Assembly: GCA_946807835.1 (NCBI GenBank)
Contig: OX327690.1
Coordinates: 6,730,501 to 6,794,500 of the forward strand
Length of the DNA stretch: 64,000 nucleotides
Origin: Ailanthus altissimus
Taxonomy: Eukaryota; Streptophyta; Magnoliopsida; Sapindales; Simaroubaceae
Reading direction: 5' to 3'
In this document: piece after piece, positions 22,359 through 34,580 of the stretch
Numbering within the stretch: position 1 is the stretch's first letter
Layout of the letters: every line of letters starts with the position of its first letter
The notes under the pieces: model-generated
Told to the model about the DNA's origin: nothing
The model's input: the letters and a program-made list of their open reading frames with translations, nothing else
The model's database searches: none
Made by a program: the position numbers and the translations under genes

Positions 22359-24077
22359 GCAGGTATCACTTTAAGAAAGACAAGTACATTTTCAGATATT
22401 CAAAGCCAGAATCTTAACTGACATGATTTAAAGCTAAATATGCATAAAATTCTCAATTATTATAATTAGGTATTGACATAAATTCTTAGTTATTATAATT
22501 AGGTATTGACCTTCTTCCAGAACACATTACTCATTATATATAAATATTTTTCATGTAAGAATCATATTAATAGCTAATATATAGTGTTATATCGGTACCC
22601 ATTTTGAGACTTGTAACCTGCATCAATGACTTGTAACCTACGTCAATAACTTCTAACAATATAATAAATTGGAACTTATATTTGTAATTGAAGTTTTTAT
22701 TTTTGGAAATCTCTAAAAATTACTTCTGTACCCTTAAATCTTCGTTAGAATCTCAAAATTGACCTTGTGTTCACCTCGAACTGGTTCCAGGAACTTTTGT
22801 TTTCGAAATAAACAGTCCTCGTACAAAAAAAAAATATTTCGACGCTCAGTCAGTAAGCAAAAGAGAAATATGTGCTCTGTGTGGGAGTGTTTAGTAAACA
22901 AAAGGCTTATGTTTTTAGGTATTTCTCGAAAATTAAACGAAGATCTCAAGAGAGCTAAGGGGGTCCTACAAATGCTTTTTCTTTCTCAGTCTCTGTATAT
23001 CTATTTGGAATGAATATATTCTAATTATGAGTGCCCTTTTATACTGCAAAGGTGCAATATTTAATCATTATGCATGCAACTTATAATGAGATGGACTTTT
23101 ATATGTTTCAAGTTTGAAGAGGCTTAATCACATTTTGGATGAGCTCTTATTTTTTCTAAAGAGAAGTTTTACTATGATTCTTCTCTACAGTTCAATTCAT
23201 TCCTTAAGACAATACGGTCCAGTTCTTAAACTAAATTCATGATAAATAGGTTATACGATGCAATTTTAATCAAATTATGCTTATATCATTCCCAAATAAC
23301 AATTAAATAAAAAAAATCAATATAGGAGAAAGCATTTAAACCTGACTCAATTTCATCGTTCATTTTCGGTTAAGAAAACACAAGAGAACTTGAGTTTAAA
23401 TAAAACTTTACCACGTGCTTAAATTTGGGTCTTTCTTGACCAAAAGGGTATTTTGATAATTTATGGACCCAAAGGGCTTGTTTTATAATTTTGACAATCA
23501 TCCTATGCTTGTCAATTCCACCTATTAGTTCATATCTTGGACTTGATTGGCACGTTTGTTTGATTTAAACAATATGGCTTTAATTGTGTTGACTCACCAA
23601 GTTGGGCCTTGACTAAATATAGGCCTAATAGTAACAATATCATAAAGGTATGTAGTCAATTAAAAAATTTAGAAGTAATTAGGTAAATTAGTAAACTTAT
23701 CTCAGGATATTTATTAACACGAGATCAAGCCAAACATGTTTAAGAAATAAACTAGAAATAGAATTTTTAAAAATGAAAAGCAAGAAATAATTAGAATAAG
23801 ATAGTGTTTACATGATTCAACATAAAGCTTTTACATTACATCCATAAAAGTGGCCCTATAATATATTCTTATTGATCACCTTGGGTTACAATTACAAAAA
23901 ACTATTTTAGAGATTTAATGGAACTACCAATCACTTAATTTGATCAAGCTTTCACAAACAAAATCTTCTCCAAACATGAAACATGGTTAGAACTTTTAAT
24001 GTTGCAATGCCACGCTTATAGTTATACCACTAAGTTATATGTACAAATAAATGTATGATTATAAGTTTTAAGAATTA
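22359..24077. other. Unassigned AT-rich DNA
   Basis: No gene or known element recognised. It has a 33-bp tandem repeat near 22450-22515 and 20-bp repeats (TTGTAACCTRCRTCAATRAC) near 22610-22665. A short open frame at 22759-23013 (84 codons, Lys/Arg-rich) has no recognisable domain and I do not support it as a gene. Confidence 0.5.
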
Positions 24078-24230
24078 ACATTTATTGGTATTTATAAGTG
24101 TATTTTAAATAAACAAATATAAATTCAAGTATTAGAATAGAGAAAAAGAGCCAAGAAGAAAAAAGGAAAGAAGGAAAAACGCCCAAGTCGTAGGAGGTTT
24201 AAGCTTTAAGGCGCCGCAGTGCCAAGCGTT

Positions 24231-26935
24231 TGTTAGAGTTGGTGCTTATGTGCCATTCCAATACTGTATAAATATTAAATTATTTAATATTTATACAGTA
24301 AACATTTTGTATAATCATTGATACAATAAAAATACATGGTACAATACTTGTTACGTTATAGACATTGTATGATTTGAAGGAGTTCAGATCTGGTCTAAAG
24401 AGGTTTAGACCAGTGCTAAGAATTAGTATAGCTGAAAGTTATAAATACTAACAGTTAATATTGTTAAGAGTTAGTATGTTATAAGAGTCAGTCAAATCTC
24501 AAATGTTAGATTCTTATCTGTAATAGGATAAAAACCTGAGGGTATACTAGTATGTTATAAGAGTCAGTCAAATCTAAAATGTTAAATCCTTATCTGTAAT
24601 AGAATAAAGACTTGAGGGTATACTAGTAATGGCATGGCTATAAGGAGTTACAATAAGTGCTAGCAGATGTCATTATGCAAGTATATTCTTAAACATAATG
24701 TTTCCGATCTGCTTTCATTGATACAGGTTTGTCGGTAGATCTCATTTTATAAAGATCAGTGTATGCTATATCTATATGGTATAGATGGTTATTCTTAATC
24801 GACCATGGGCTTATCGAAAGCTTATATATGCATACGGGTATTTAGTCAGGACTGAATACTGAATAAACTCACGAAGATGCCAATGAACATCCTCTAAAAC
24901 CGTCAATAGTGAGTCTTCTTAAGTTGAGTAGTATACGTGATCCTTTGACCTAAGTGTCATGGTGGGTTTATAAGTGATCCACCATACTTTGGTTCCACGC
25001 ATGTCACAGACCTTTTATGGTGTAACCGCTGGGTGTCGCTAGGTATGGTCTGATGCTTATAGAGTTCGATGTGTACAGATATAGGATCTATCAGCTCTTA
25101 TAGGAGAGTAGTATATCCAGATGTTTCAAGATTGTATTTCAAAAATCTCGTGGCCACAAATACTAACCCGAGAAAGGTATTTCCCTAACAGTTAAATAAT
25201 ATAGCAAAACTATTTGCGTACATTGTTCTTGGATATAAATCTAGAGATAATTTCACGGATGAGCATATAGGGATTTGATTATGTAAATCTATAACCCTAC
25301 ACATCCAGGACATAAATGATGGAAAGATTATATATTTGCGCTATGATCTCAGCTTGTATGGTCTAACACGCTGATTTGTAATATTTATGACGTATGCATG
25401 GGGCATTGATTACAGACTTATGGAATAATTTTATTTTACAAATCGGGCATCGACTTGCGGAGTCCCGTAATATGAAATGTACTAGTTGTGCACTAGGGCA
25501 GTGCACTAGATTAAATGTTCAATCTAGTAATTTTCAGCAGAACCGAATTTTTATTTCAAGTACTTTTAGGATGTTCGCGTGTCAGTACTTAAGTGTTAAA
25601 TATAGTAATTAGTTAAATAATTATTGTTGACTAATTAAATAGTGACACATAGTGCATAGTGAGCCATCAGTTAAATTAACTCAAGTATTGGGTGTGGTGG
25701 AACCTACGTTGGGTTAATTAAAGGCTTAAAGATTATTTCTCTAAATCATTATTTAAATGTTAAATAATCTAAAAATTTGTTATCACTTAAGAGTTAAGTG
25801 ATTAGTTAATTTAATTAGAGTAAATTGTTAGTTCATGGTTAAATTAATAAAGTAAATATTTTGTTGAAGACTTAATTGTTAAATAAAATGAGATTTTATT
25901 GAGTAATTAATTAAGTTAAAGTAAATGTTGCTTAAAGAGAAAATTAACTAAAACCTTGAGGACTTGAATGAAATTTTATTTGTCAAAGACAAGTGATGGC
26001 CACCCATCACCTTTTGTCCAATTATTGGACACTTGATTGGCTTATTTGATAAGTCAATTTTTTTTAATAATAGTATTTTAATCAAAGGAAAAAATATTTC
26101 TTATTATTATAAATATATATATATATATTCGTATGATGAATATATAATGGGGAAAGTGGCTAGCCATAAGGTGAGGGCTTTTGAATTCATTTTGTTTTTA
26201 AAACAAATAAAAATCATAATAGCTCAACTGTAGCTTTTGACAATGGAAAAAGAAATAAAATAAAAATGGTTTTCATTTTCCTTTGAAGCCAACAAGGTGG
26301 CCGGTCATTTTTATGGTGAGAAAAAGTATTTTTATTTTAAGTTTTTAAGTGTTAAAAATAAGAAAAACTTGATAGCAAAAGTTGTCTTATTATTTATCTT
26401 TTTCTCTTAAACAAATGGTCATGATTGTTGCATTTGAGTTATTTGTGTTGTGATGAATTTAAGTGTTGAATACATCAAGAACAAAATAAATTTAATCTAA
26501 GTGTTAGACTATGGGGATAAAGAGTTAATCATATGGTTTAAGTGTTAAACTAGTACTGAAAAAATAAAAACTGTTATTCTAGCGACCCAAGCCCACCACA
26601 TTGAGTCTTAGAACTGCCAACGGGTCTACTTCGAGTGGTACACTAGAATAAATCCATTCCAAAGGCTTAACAAGTGATATCTCTTAATTATGTATTAATA
26701 TGGTTAATATAGTTAATTTTATTTATTAGTGTAATTGAATAAAATTTATCCTGTTTATTTTAGGAAATTAGATTTCTAGCTTCTGTTACACATATTTATG
26801 TATAAAATACATAAATGATATATATATATATTGTATATGATGTGTATATATATAAAATTTAAAATGCACACGTGTACTACATGCACACACTTAATAGTTT
26901 TAGGTTGTAAATTGGGATAAATTGGCACTATAATA
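24231..26935 (+). repeat. 2.7-kb solo LTR of Angela-like Copia family, TSD GCGTT
   Basis: Starts TGTTAGAGTTGGTGCTTAT, ends CACTATAATA (CA to TA). GCGTT flanks it (24226-24230 and 26936-26940). It is similar in reverse to 51147-53341 and to the LTR at 58881-61312, which adjoins a Copia coding region, so the family is assigned from that. The conserved middle includes a GTGGGTTTATAAGTGATCC-type stretch. No coding domains. AT-rich part near 26100-26900. Confidence 0.85.
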
Positions 26936-27149
26936 GCGTTGGGCACTACGGTGCCGTTGTCTCAAGTCTGAGGGTCACGGCGCCCAATCGGGCAATTTTA
27001 AAAATGGTCGTTGAGCATCGTGATGCCTATAGATGAGCGTCGCAGCGCTAAAACCTAGAAATGCGACCTTTTGGAGAGTTATCTACCTTTTCCAATGGGT
27101 GTGGCCTTTTGAAGAGGTGTTGTATCTTTGAAAAGAGACACATGAGCTC

Positions 27150-27157
27150 TATAAATA
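27150..27157 (+). promoter_or_regulatory. TATA box of Copia LTR
   Basis: TATAAATA preceded by GAGCTC; the same box is in the 3' LTR at 32509-32516. Confidence 0.6.
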
Positions 27158-27466
27158 CTGCAGGCACACTTCATTTGAATAATATAACTTCTCTTCTTCA
27201 TCTTTGATCTCAAATTCTCTATTCTTATCAATTACTCACAAAGTCTTCTTATTGTCAAAGGAAGTTATATTTGGTGTACACCTTTACAACTTCAAATTAT
27301 GATCGAAACCTGAAACTATCATACTATTCAAACCCTATTGTACCTTGATAATCATCATTATGAGGATAAAAATAATTTTAAGGATAGTGCCATGCATGCC
27401 TTGACATTAAAAGTTCACTTATGTATCCTTTGTTATACATATCCCACATACCTAATTCAACTAACA

Positions 27467-27487
27467 ATCTTAAAATTACTTTTCTTC
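27467..27487 (+). promoter_or_regulatory. Atypical leader in place of tRNA primer site
   Basis: Only 21 nt separate the LTR from the gag ATG at 27488 and no TGG-type tRNA complement is present. CTTAAAATTA (27469-27478) is an exact reverse complement of TAATTTTAAG inside the LTR (27373-27382), with partial pairing around it. AT-rich, so weaker than the parallel case at 34560. Confidence 0.4.
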
Positions 27488-28360
27488 ATGAATACTACAA
27501 GTGATTCATCTTTGTTTGTAGTAGCCAAATCACTTTTTGAGGCTACAAATATACCACTATTCGATAAGAAGCACTTCAAGAGATGACAAGACTTGGTATT
27601 TTACACATTAAATGTTATAGGTCTGGCTAAATATCTTACCCTCACTCTTCTAGAAGCTACTGCAAAACATTACAATGAAGAATTCCCAAAATGGAGTAAA
27701 GCGAATAGGGTATATAGGAAAATAATTTTGCATATTTTTTCAAATGAATTATATGTGTATACTCTACACATGAGATTGGGTGCAACTTAAGAAAAAATAT
27801 GTTATAGAAGATGTTGGTGCCCAAAAGTATGTAATAGCAAATTTTCTAAACTTTAAAATGTCTGAGAGAAAAAATGTTACAACACAAATACATTATTTTC
27901 ACCTTCTAAACAATGACTTAAAAAATGAAGGAATAATTCTCCTAGAACTTATTATGATTGGTTGCTTAATAGAAAAATTATCCGAATCTTGGAAAGATTA
28001 TAGAAAAAACAACAAGCATAAAAGGAAAAACTTAATGTTGGAGGATTCTACTGTGCATATAAGAATAGAAGAAAAGAATCGCCAACAAAAAAATTTTAAA
28101 AAGGCCAAAGAATTAAAGTTTCTAAGGCTAATTTGTTTGAGGGTAAAAATCATGATAAGAAACATCAAAAATCCACAACCAACTCTTATTTTAAGAAAAA
28201 TAAAGCATCATTGACAAAGAAAGATAGGTGTTATGCTTATGGGAAAGGTGGTCACTTTGCATATCAGTGTATGTATAGAAATAAGAAGGAAAACAACAAA
28301 ACTCCTAAGGAAAATTTGGTTGAGGGATATGATGTAATTGCTTCAGTGGTTATTTTCTAA
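27488..28360 (+). pseudogene. Copia gag remnant with zinc knuckle
   Basis: ATG at 27488 (MNTTSDSSLF). Segments KKHFKR*QDLVFYTLNV, DVGAQKYVIANFLNFKMSE and LIEKLSESWKDYRKNNKHKRK follow the gag pattern seen in the younger Copia at 34581. A knuckle near 28230 reads CYAYGKGGHFAYQC, CX2CX4HX4C with the second Cys as Tyr. Several frameshifts and stops. Confidence 0.75.
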
Positions 28361-29560
28361 GTGAACATAATTGCAAGTGGCAACAAAGAGTGGGTGATTA
28401 ACTTTGGAGTCACTAGACATATATGAGTGACAAGAGTGCTTTCTAGGAGTATGTCTAAGTGAGAGATAGAGAAGAACAAGTTTATCATGCTGATTCTATT
28501 TTGCATCGATGGTGGAAAAAGGAAAGGTTTTTCTCAAATTGACATCTAGGAAGTCTCTTGTATTGAATAATGTACTCCATATTCCAAATATTAGATACAA
28601 TCTTGTTTTGTATTTATACTAGAAAGTGCAAATGTAAAAGTCTCATTTGAATGAGATATAGTTGTATTGAACAACAGTGAAACATTTGTTGAAAAGGGAT
28701 ATTCTTCTAATAAGCTGTCTAAACTCAATATACTTGATGTTTCAATCAATAAGAATGCTTATTCAATTTATATTGTTGAGCCTTAAAATTTATGGCAAGA
28801 TAAACTAGGTCCTTGAATTATTTTCATTTGAGAAAGTTAAAAGGAGTTAGTTTACTTTCTAACATGAGTTTAATTGAAATATATCAATGTATTGTATGTG
28901 TGGAAGGAAATTTCACTAAGAAAAGTTGTAATGACTAAGGGTGAAACATTTGTTGGAAATAATATTTTTCTAATGAATTGTTCAAACTCAATGTAATTGA
29001 TATATCAATCAATAAGAATGATTCTTTAGTTTATATTGTTGAGCCTTTAAATTTCTAGCATGATAAACTAGGTCACTTGAATTATCTTTATTTGTGAAAG
29101 ATGAAAAGAGTTGGTTTATTTTCTAACATGAGTTTAGATGAAATGCATTAATGTATTGTATGTGTGGAAGGAAAATTTATTAAGAAAAGTTGTGAACCAA
29201 TAACTCTTAGAAAAATCGAATTACTTAGTTTGATTCATAGTAACCCAGGTGATCTTAAGAATATCATGACTAGAGGAGGAAAAAGATTTTACATAACCTT
29301 TATAGATAATTTTTCAAAATATACTAAGGTATATTTATTAAGAAATAAGAATGAGTCATATGAAAAGTTCTCAATTTATAAACAAGAAATTGAAAATCAA
29401 TTTGATAGGAAAATAAAAAGACTAAAAACTGATAAAAGAGGAAAGTATGTGTTTAACTTGTTTAGTTGCTAGTGTGAAGAAAGAATTATACAAAAAGTTA
29501 CACCACTATACTTTCCTAAATCTAATGGGGTGACCGAAAGAAAAATAAAATATTGAAAGA
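28361..29560 (+). pseudogene. Copia protease, GAG-pre-integrase and integrase remnants
   Basis: After gag come protease-like segments, then LWQDKLG-type GAG-pre-integrase (twice because of a tandem duplication). The integrase is best kept at 29164-29472: IELLSLIHSNPGDLKN, GGKRFYITFIDNFSKY, and ENQFDRKIKRLKTDKRGKY. The first two catalytic positions appear as N (HSN) and D (KTDKRG). Further stops follow. Confidence 0.7.
28678..29203 (+). repeat. 263-bp tandem duplication inside Copia pol
   Basis: Units 28678-28940 and 28941-29203 both begin GTGAAACATTTGTTG and end AAGAAAAGTTGTRA. They cover the GAG-pre-integrase and the zinc-finger start of integrase. The units have diverged, so the duplication is old. 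Confidence 0.85.
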
Positions 29561-29999
29561 CATAGTGAATTGCATGTTAATTAATTCTGGGGAACCTATG
29601 AACTTATAGGGGAAGCAATTTTGGCGGCTTGCCTAAGAAAACGTAAATTACAACTTATGAGTTCTGAAAAGGTTATGTACCTAACTTGCATACCTTAAAG
29701 TATGTGGGTGTTTTCCAAAGGTTCTTATACTTGATTCTAAAAGGAAAAGGACGTGTCCTAAAATAATTGATTGTATGTTTAGTGCAACATATAGATTCTT
29801 GGTATTAGAGGATACCATAGGGTTGTTTGATGCAAACAATATAATAGAGTCTAAAATATAGAATTCTTTGAATCTATTTTTTCTAAGAAAGCCAATATAG
29901 AGAAAAATATGATCATATAAAGGTTAATAATGACCTATCAGAAATCTCTAACAATAAACTTATAAGAAGTAGGAAATTGAAGAAAGTCACTAATTTTGA

Positions 30000-31650
30000 T
30001 AATAACTTATATATTTTTCTTATGAAAGAGGACCTTAAAACATATAGTAAGGTTATGACTTTTTATGATGCTCCTTTATAGAGGGAGGCAATTAATAATG
30101 AAATCAACTCAATCATAAGTAATAATGTGTGGCAATTGGTTGATTTGCCTCTCGGTACCAAGCCCATTGGTTGTAAATAGATCTTCAAGAAAAAGATAAG
30201 GGCTAGCGGTACAATTGAGAAGCATAAGGCAAGGTTGGTTGCCAAAAGGTTCAATCAAAAGAAATACGTAGATTATTTTAATACTTATACTCATGTAACT
30301 AGAATTATATCAATTAGGATTTTAATTGCACTAGTTGCAATATAATTTATTCATACATTAAATGGATTTAAAAATCTCATTTCTAAATATAAATTTAGAA
30401 GAGAAAATTTACATGGAACAACCAGAAGGTTATGTTAGTATTAGTACAGAGCATAAAGTATATAAATTGGTGAAGTCTTTATATATGGCTTAAAACAAGC
30501 ACCAAAATAGTGGCATGAGAAGTTTGACAATGCTCTAATATTAAATAATTTTATGATAAATGATTCCGATAAATGTGTGTACTATAAAACCTTTGATACT
30601 AATAATTATGTCATTACATGTCTTTATATGGATGATATGTTAATATTCAATCATAGTATAAAAGTAATAAAGTGAGACTAAGAGATTTCTATAAACTATA
30701 TTTGATATGAAAGATATGGAAAAGCTAATGTCATTCTTAGGACAAAGATTATGAGAACATCTAATGGTCTCACCTTATAACTAAGAGCACTATATAGATA
30801 AGTTTCTTGAAAGGTTTAGGTACATAGCATGCAAACTAGTGATAACACCGTATGATGCTAGTGTTAAACTTTAAAAGAATATTGAACATAGTGACAATCA
30901 AAACCGTTATGCATAGATTATTAGTAATCTCATATACTTGATGAAGAATACTAGGCCTGATATAACTTATGCTGTAGGGAGACTAAGTAGGTAGACTCAG
31001 AATCTAGAAGAAAAAAAAAAGCATTAGAATGCTTTGGATAGACTCAGAATCTAAAAGAAAAAAAAAGCATTAGAATGCTTTGGATAGAGTTGCAAAATAT
31101 TTTATAAGCACTAAAATTTATGGACTTTCATATGGTAGATCACAACCTATGAGAGAATGTTTTTACTAATTGGTTATGTGAATCCATAGAGATGAAATCT
31201 GCTAGTGGATATGTGTTCACTTAGGGTAGAGGAGCCATTTGTTGGAAATCTACTAAACAGACTTATATAGCATGATCTACCATAGAATCAAAATTGATAG
31301 CTTTAAAAAATGCTTGTTGTGAGGCTAAATGGTTAGGGACACTAATGAGTGAACTTCCCATTAGTACTCACCCTCTCCACAATAATTTCTATAAATCGTG
31401 ATTGCCTCGTAACTATTACTAGATCAAAGAGTAAGATTTATAATGAAAAAAGTGAACATATTCATCTAGGACAACTGCTATAATCTACGGTGGTGAGACT
31501 AGATTATGTGATGTCAAAGATGAACTTGGTCAATCCTCTGATAAAGTCACTAAATAGGATATTAGTAAAACAGATGTTTATAAGGATAAGACTTTTGCTT
31601 AGAGTATGAGACAAGAGTGATGATAATTCTACCTATGTGATTGACGATCC
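30000..31650 (+). pseudogene. Copia reverse transcriptase and RNase H remnant
   Basis: Segments REAINNEINSIISNNVWQLV near 30080, GTKPIGCK*IFKKK, HKARLVAK near 30220, YGLKQAPK*WHEKFD near 30490, and the catalytic box YMDDMLIF near 30627 show a Copia RT with the YxDD motif kept. RNase H follows (GGAICWKSTKQT-like near 31230, then ACCEAKWL near 31310). Frameshifts and stops are dense. Confidence 0.75.
30992..31085 (+). repeat. 47-bp tandem duplication
   Basis: TAGACTCAGAATCTA... begins at 30992 and again at 31039, each unit containing a poly-A run and GCATTAGAATGC. Lies between RT and RNase H. Confidence 0.85.
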
Positions 31651-32165
31651 CATTGAAGTATGTTTATAAGGGTAAAAATAAGTCACTTGTTGTCTTATTG
31701 TACTACCATTATACTTTGTGAGTTCTTCTCTATGAAGAGGAAGTGCATTTGTAGTGGATAGAGGGAGTAATACTCTTAATAAATCAATAGCCCTTTATAA
31801 CTTGGTGGTGTGTTACTTATGATGAAGTGTCACTTATAGGAGTGTGAAATTATGTCGATTCTTATAAGAGTTAAGTAAGCATTCCTAGAACACTCATTAA
31901 ATCAAGAAGGCATGTAACAATCAATAGTGCCAAACAGTGGACAAAGACAAGTTATTCAAGAATTTAACTTGATTATTTAATCATCTATTTTACATCCAAA
32001 AGAATGAAAGTTGATAGAAACTTGTTTCACCTAGTTCTTGTAAATATAATTATTTAAACAGTAGATTGGTTCATAGCTTCAAGAGCACTAATTCATATAA
32101 GTTAAATTATACTTTCATATGTAGTTGATTTTGATTACGTTAATTTATTTGAAATATATGGGGAT

Positions 32166-32792
32166 TGTTGGTATTTATGAGCGTATTTCAAATAAACAAT
32201 TGTAAAATTGAGTATTAAAATAAAGAGAAAGAGTTGAAAAAAAAGAAAAAAAGAAGAAGGAAAAGTGACTAAGCCGTAGAAGGCGTAGGCACTGCGGTGC
32301 CCTAGTCACAAGATTGGGCCCTGTGACATCAGGCAATGGGTTCCACTATGCCCAATTAGGCTATTTGAAAAATAGAGCACTGCAACGCCCACAGATGAGT
32401 GCTACAATGCTAAGATCTGAAAAGGTGGCTTTTTAAAGAGTTATCTATCCCTTCTAATGGGTTAGCCTTTAGAAGAGGTATTATGTCTCCAGAAAGATAC
32501 ATGAACTCTATAAATACTGCAAGAATACTTCATTTCAATAATCTAACTTCCTTTTTTTATATTTACTCTCAAATTCTCTATTCTTATCAACTATTCTCAA
32601 AGTCTTTTTGTTATCCAAAAGAGTTGTGTTTAATGTGCACCTTAATAATCATAATTCAAATCTTACTACACCTTAATAATCATTATTGTGTGGATAAAAA
32701 TAATTTTAAAAACAATACTAAATATGTGTTGACATTAAGTTCATTTGTTATATCTTTTGTTATACACTTCTCCGTACAAAATTTAACCAACA
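32166..32792 (+). repeat. 3' LTR of the decayed Copia
   Basis: TGTTGGTATTTATGAGCG...TTAACCAACA, 627 bp, preceded by a purine tract ATGGGGAT. TATA box at 32509-32516. Followed by TSD ACATT. Confidence 0.85.
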
Positions 32793-32797
32793 ACATT

Positions 32798-33973
32798 TCT
32801 TTGTTCGCAATCTGAAAATGATTTGAAAATTTTTGCTGAACTAATTTATCACCGACAATTTAAGATGGTAACAGTAGACATATTGGAAAAGTATGTTGAA
32901 CCTTGGTTACAAACTATACAATTAATTAATCCCTCATTAATTGTAACTAACATGGACTTGTCATTTTTGTTTTTTAAATATTTTTTCTATCTGCAAAGCT
33001 TTTTTAATTTTATTAAGAAAAACTATCACTTTAGTCTCTATATTTTTATTAAATTATTTATAATATCTACGATATTTTAAAAATTACCTATTGAGTCATT
33101 TAGAATCAAAATGGTCATACTTAAGGAATGAAAATAAAAGTAAGAAAATATATTTTAAAGAAAAAAATGGTAACAAAAATACTTCTAAAAGATGTAAATG
33201 ATAATTTTTAAAATATTACAAATGAGTAATGCAATAAAAACACAGAGACTATATAAATTACCAAAAAAAATTATATTATTAATTTTTTTTATATTTAAAG
33301 AGTCACAAACTTTAGCACTTTGTCACCCGATATATTATTAATAGAAAGAATATCAATTTAGTCTTTAAAAGTTTAGTTGATGATTTACATAGTTAATTTT
33401 TATTATTTTTAAAATACCTTATTTATTTTTGGGTTATTAAAAAAAATAATGTTTCAAGTGTAATTTTTAAGAGCAGCTAGATAGTTTGATATTATAATAA
33501 ATCATTCTGTAACTAATTGAATATATTTTACTATTCTGAAAAAGTGCACTTTAGATATTATGTTTTTAAAGGCATAGATTAATTTAGATATTTTTAAAAT
33601 ATATATATATTAAAGTAATTTAATTAAATTTAGAGATTAAATCAAAAATTTCCCTTATGATATCATTAAATATTTACATTAAAAAAATGTATAATGTTTT
33701 AAGCATTAACATTTCTCTTTTTGCACGTGAAAATGATTTGAAATTTCTGACGAACTAATTTATGACCAAAAACGGACCATGTTAACAATATACGCACAGA
33801 AAATGTACAAGCTTCGTTATAAAATAAGATAATTGTTGAACATGTGATTGGTTGTTTTATATTGGTTAAAAAGATTGATTTTTTGGTTTATAAATAACAC
33901 GATCATTCCACTTATTAACTTAGTTTTTTAAGTGAACACATGAATTTTAATTTTTTTTTTTATAAATTTAAAA
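32798..33973. other. Unassigned AT-rich DNA with local repeat
   Basis: No gene seen. The first 50 bases (TGAAAATGATTTGAAAATTT...) recur in diverged form near 33730, so the DNA around the Copia target site is duplicated. Confidence 0.5.
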
Positions 33974-33978
33974 TTTTT

Positions 33979-34559
33979 TGTTGGTACATTTTCCATATTA
34001 ATTGTTGTTTTTAGTGGAAGATTAATTTGGAGTCTTTTCATCTTTCATCTTCCTATTAATTTGAAGTCTTCTCATCTTTCATCTTCTTACTTGGAAGATT
34101 AATTGATTAGTATATTTTTAGTGGAAGATTAATTTGGAGTCTTTTCATCTTTCATCTTCCTATTAATTTGAAGTCTTCTCATCTTTCATCTTCTTACTTG
34201 GAAGATTAATTGATTAGTATTTATTAATTAGGTATACATATACATCTATATAAGTCTCACCCCATCTTTTTTGATTAATTTCCAATTCTCTTGTGTTCTT
34301 TTATTGGCCAAAGAAAGATGTTCGTATTGTGTAGCTTTGGTCTCATCTCCTTGTGCAGATAGGTGTGAGTCATACAACGTTTCAGTTGGGCTGTTGTATC
34401 CTGGAGGGGACAAGTCAAGAGATAGACTACTGCACTAGTGGGCTTGAATCTCCTTAAAGAGAGCGAGATATCCGCGCCTCAGCCTGATTGTCTACGTGCT
34501 TCTAGGAAGAAAGAAATTATTTGTAATTTTACTTGTAATTTCTTTGTAAATTCCCAACA
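33979..34559 (+). repeat. 5' LTR of young Copia
   Basis: TGTTGGTACATTTTCC...AAATTCCCAACA. The U3 part has two tandem copies of a 107-bp unit (from 34014 and 34121) in both LTRs. TATATAA at 34247-34253. Confidence 0.92.
34247..34253 (+). promoter_or_regulatory. TATA box of young Copia LTR
   Basis: TATATAA followed by G and a CCCC motif; the same box in the 3' LTR is at 39323-39329. Confidence 0.6.
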
Positions 34560-34580
34560 ATTTTAAGGAGATTCAAAGAT
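34560..34580 (+). promoter_or_regulatory. Atypical leader, self-complementary to LTR
   Basis: The 21-nt leader between LTR and ATG has no TGG tRNA complement. TTTAAGGAGATTCAA (34562-34576) is an exact 15-nt reverse complement of TTGAATCTCCTTAAA in the LTR (34444-34458, also kept in the 3' LTR). This suggests priming from the element's own RNA, as known for the yeast element Tf1; inference only. Confidence 0.5.

Larger units (their letters stand above)
24083..27466 (+). repeat. 5' LTR of the decayed Copia, interrupted
   Basis: About 674 bp of LTR sequence without the insertion (24083-24230 and 26941-27466). It matches the 3' LTR at 32166-32792 on both sides of the insertion. TATA box at 27150-27157, GC-rich block at 26941-27055. 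Confidence 0.85.
24083..32792 (+). mobile_element. Decayed Ty1/Copia retrotransposon, TSD ACATT
   Basis: LTRs start TATTGG/TGTTGG and end AACTAACA/AACCAACA, with ACATT on both sides (24078-24082 and 32793-32797). Order gag, protease, GAG-pre-integrase, integrase, RT, RNase H shows Copia. The 5' LTR is split by a solo LTR (24231-26935). A closely similar unoccupied sequence lies nearby at about 33690-33760, which supports the insertion site. Many stops, frameshifts and internal duplications: an old element. Confidence 0.88.

Noticed and set aside
22759..23013. 84-codon open frame as a gene
   Set aside because: No recognisable domain, overlapped by an antisense frame, low-complexity ends; AT-rich DNA yields such frames by chance.
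28678..29203. CRISPR-like or regulatory direct repeat
   Set aside because: Two abutting units of coding remnant with no spacers; a simple tandem duplication.
32823..33080. 85-codon ORF as a host gene
   Set aside because: Turns into a Phe/Ile/Lys-rich low-complexity frame; no domain and no conservation in the local repeat near 33730.
34560..34580. Ordinary tRNA-iMet primer site in the young Copia
   Set aside because: No TGGTATCAGAGC-like sequence; the leader is only 21 nt and lacks TGG.
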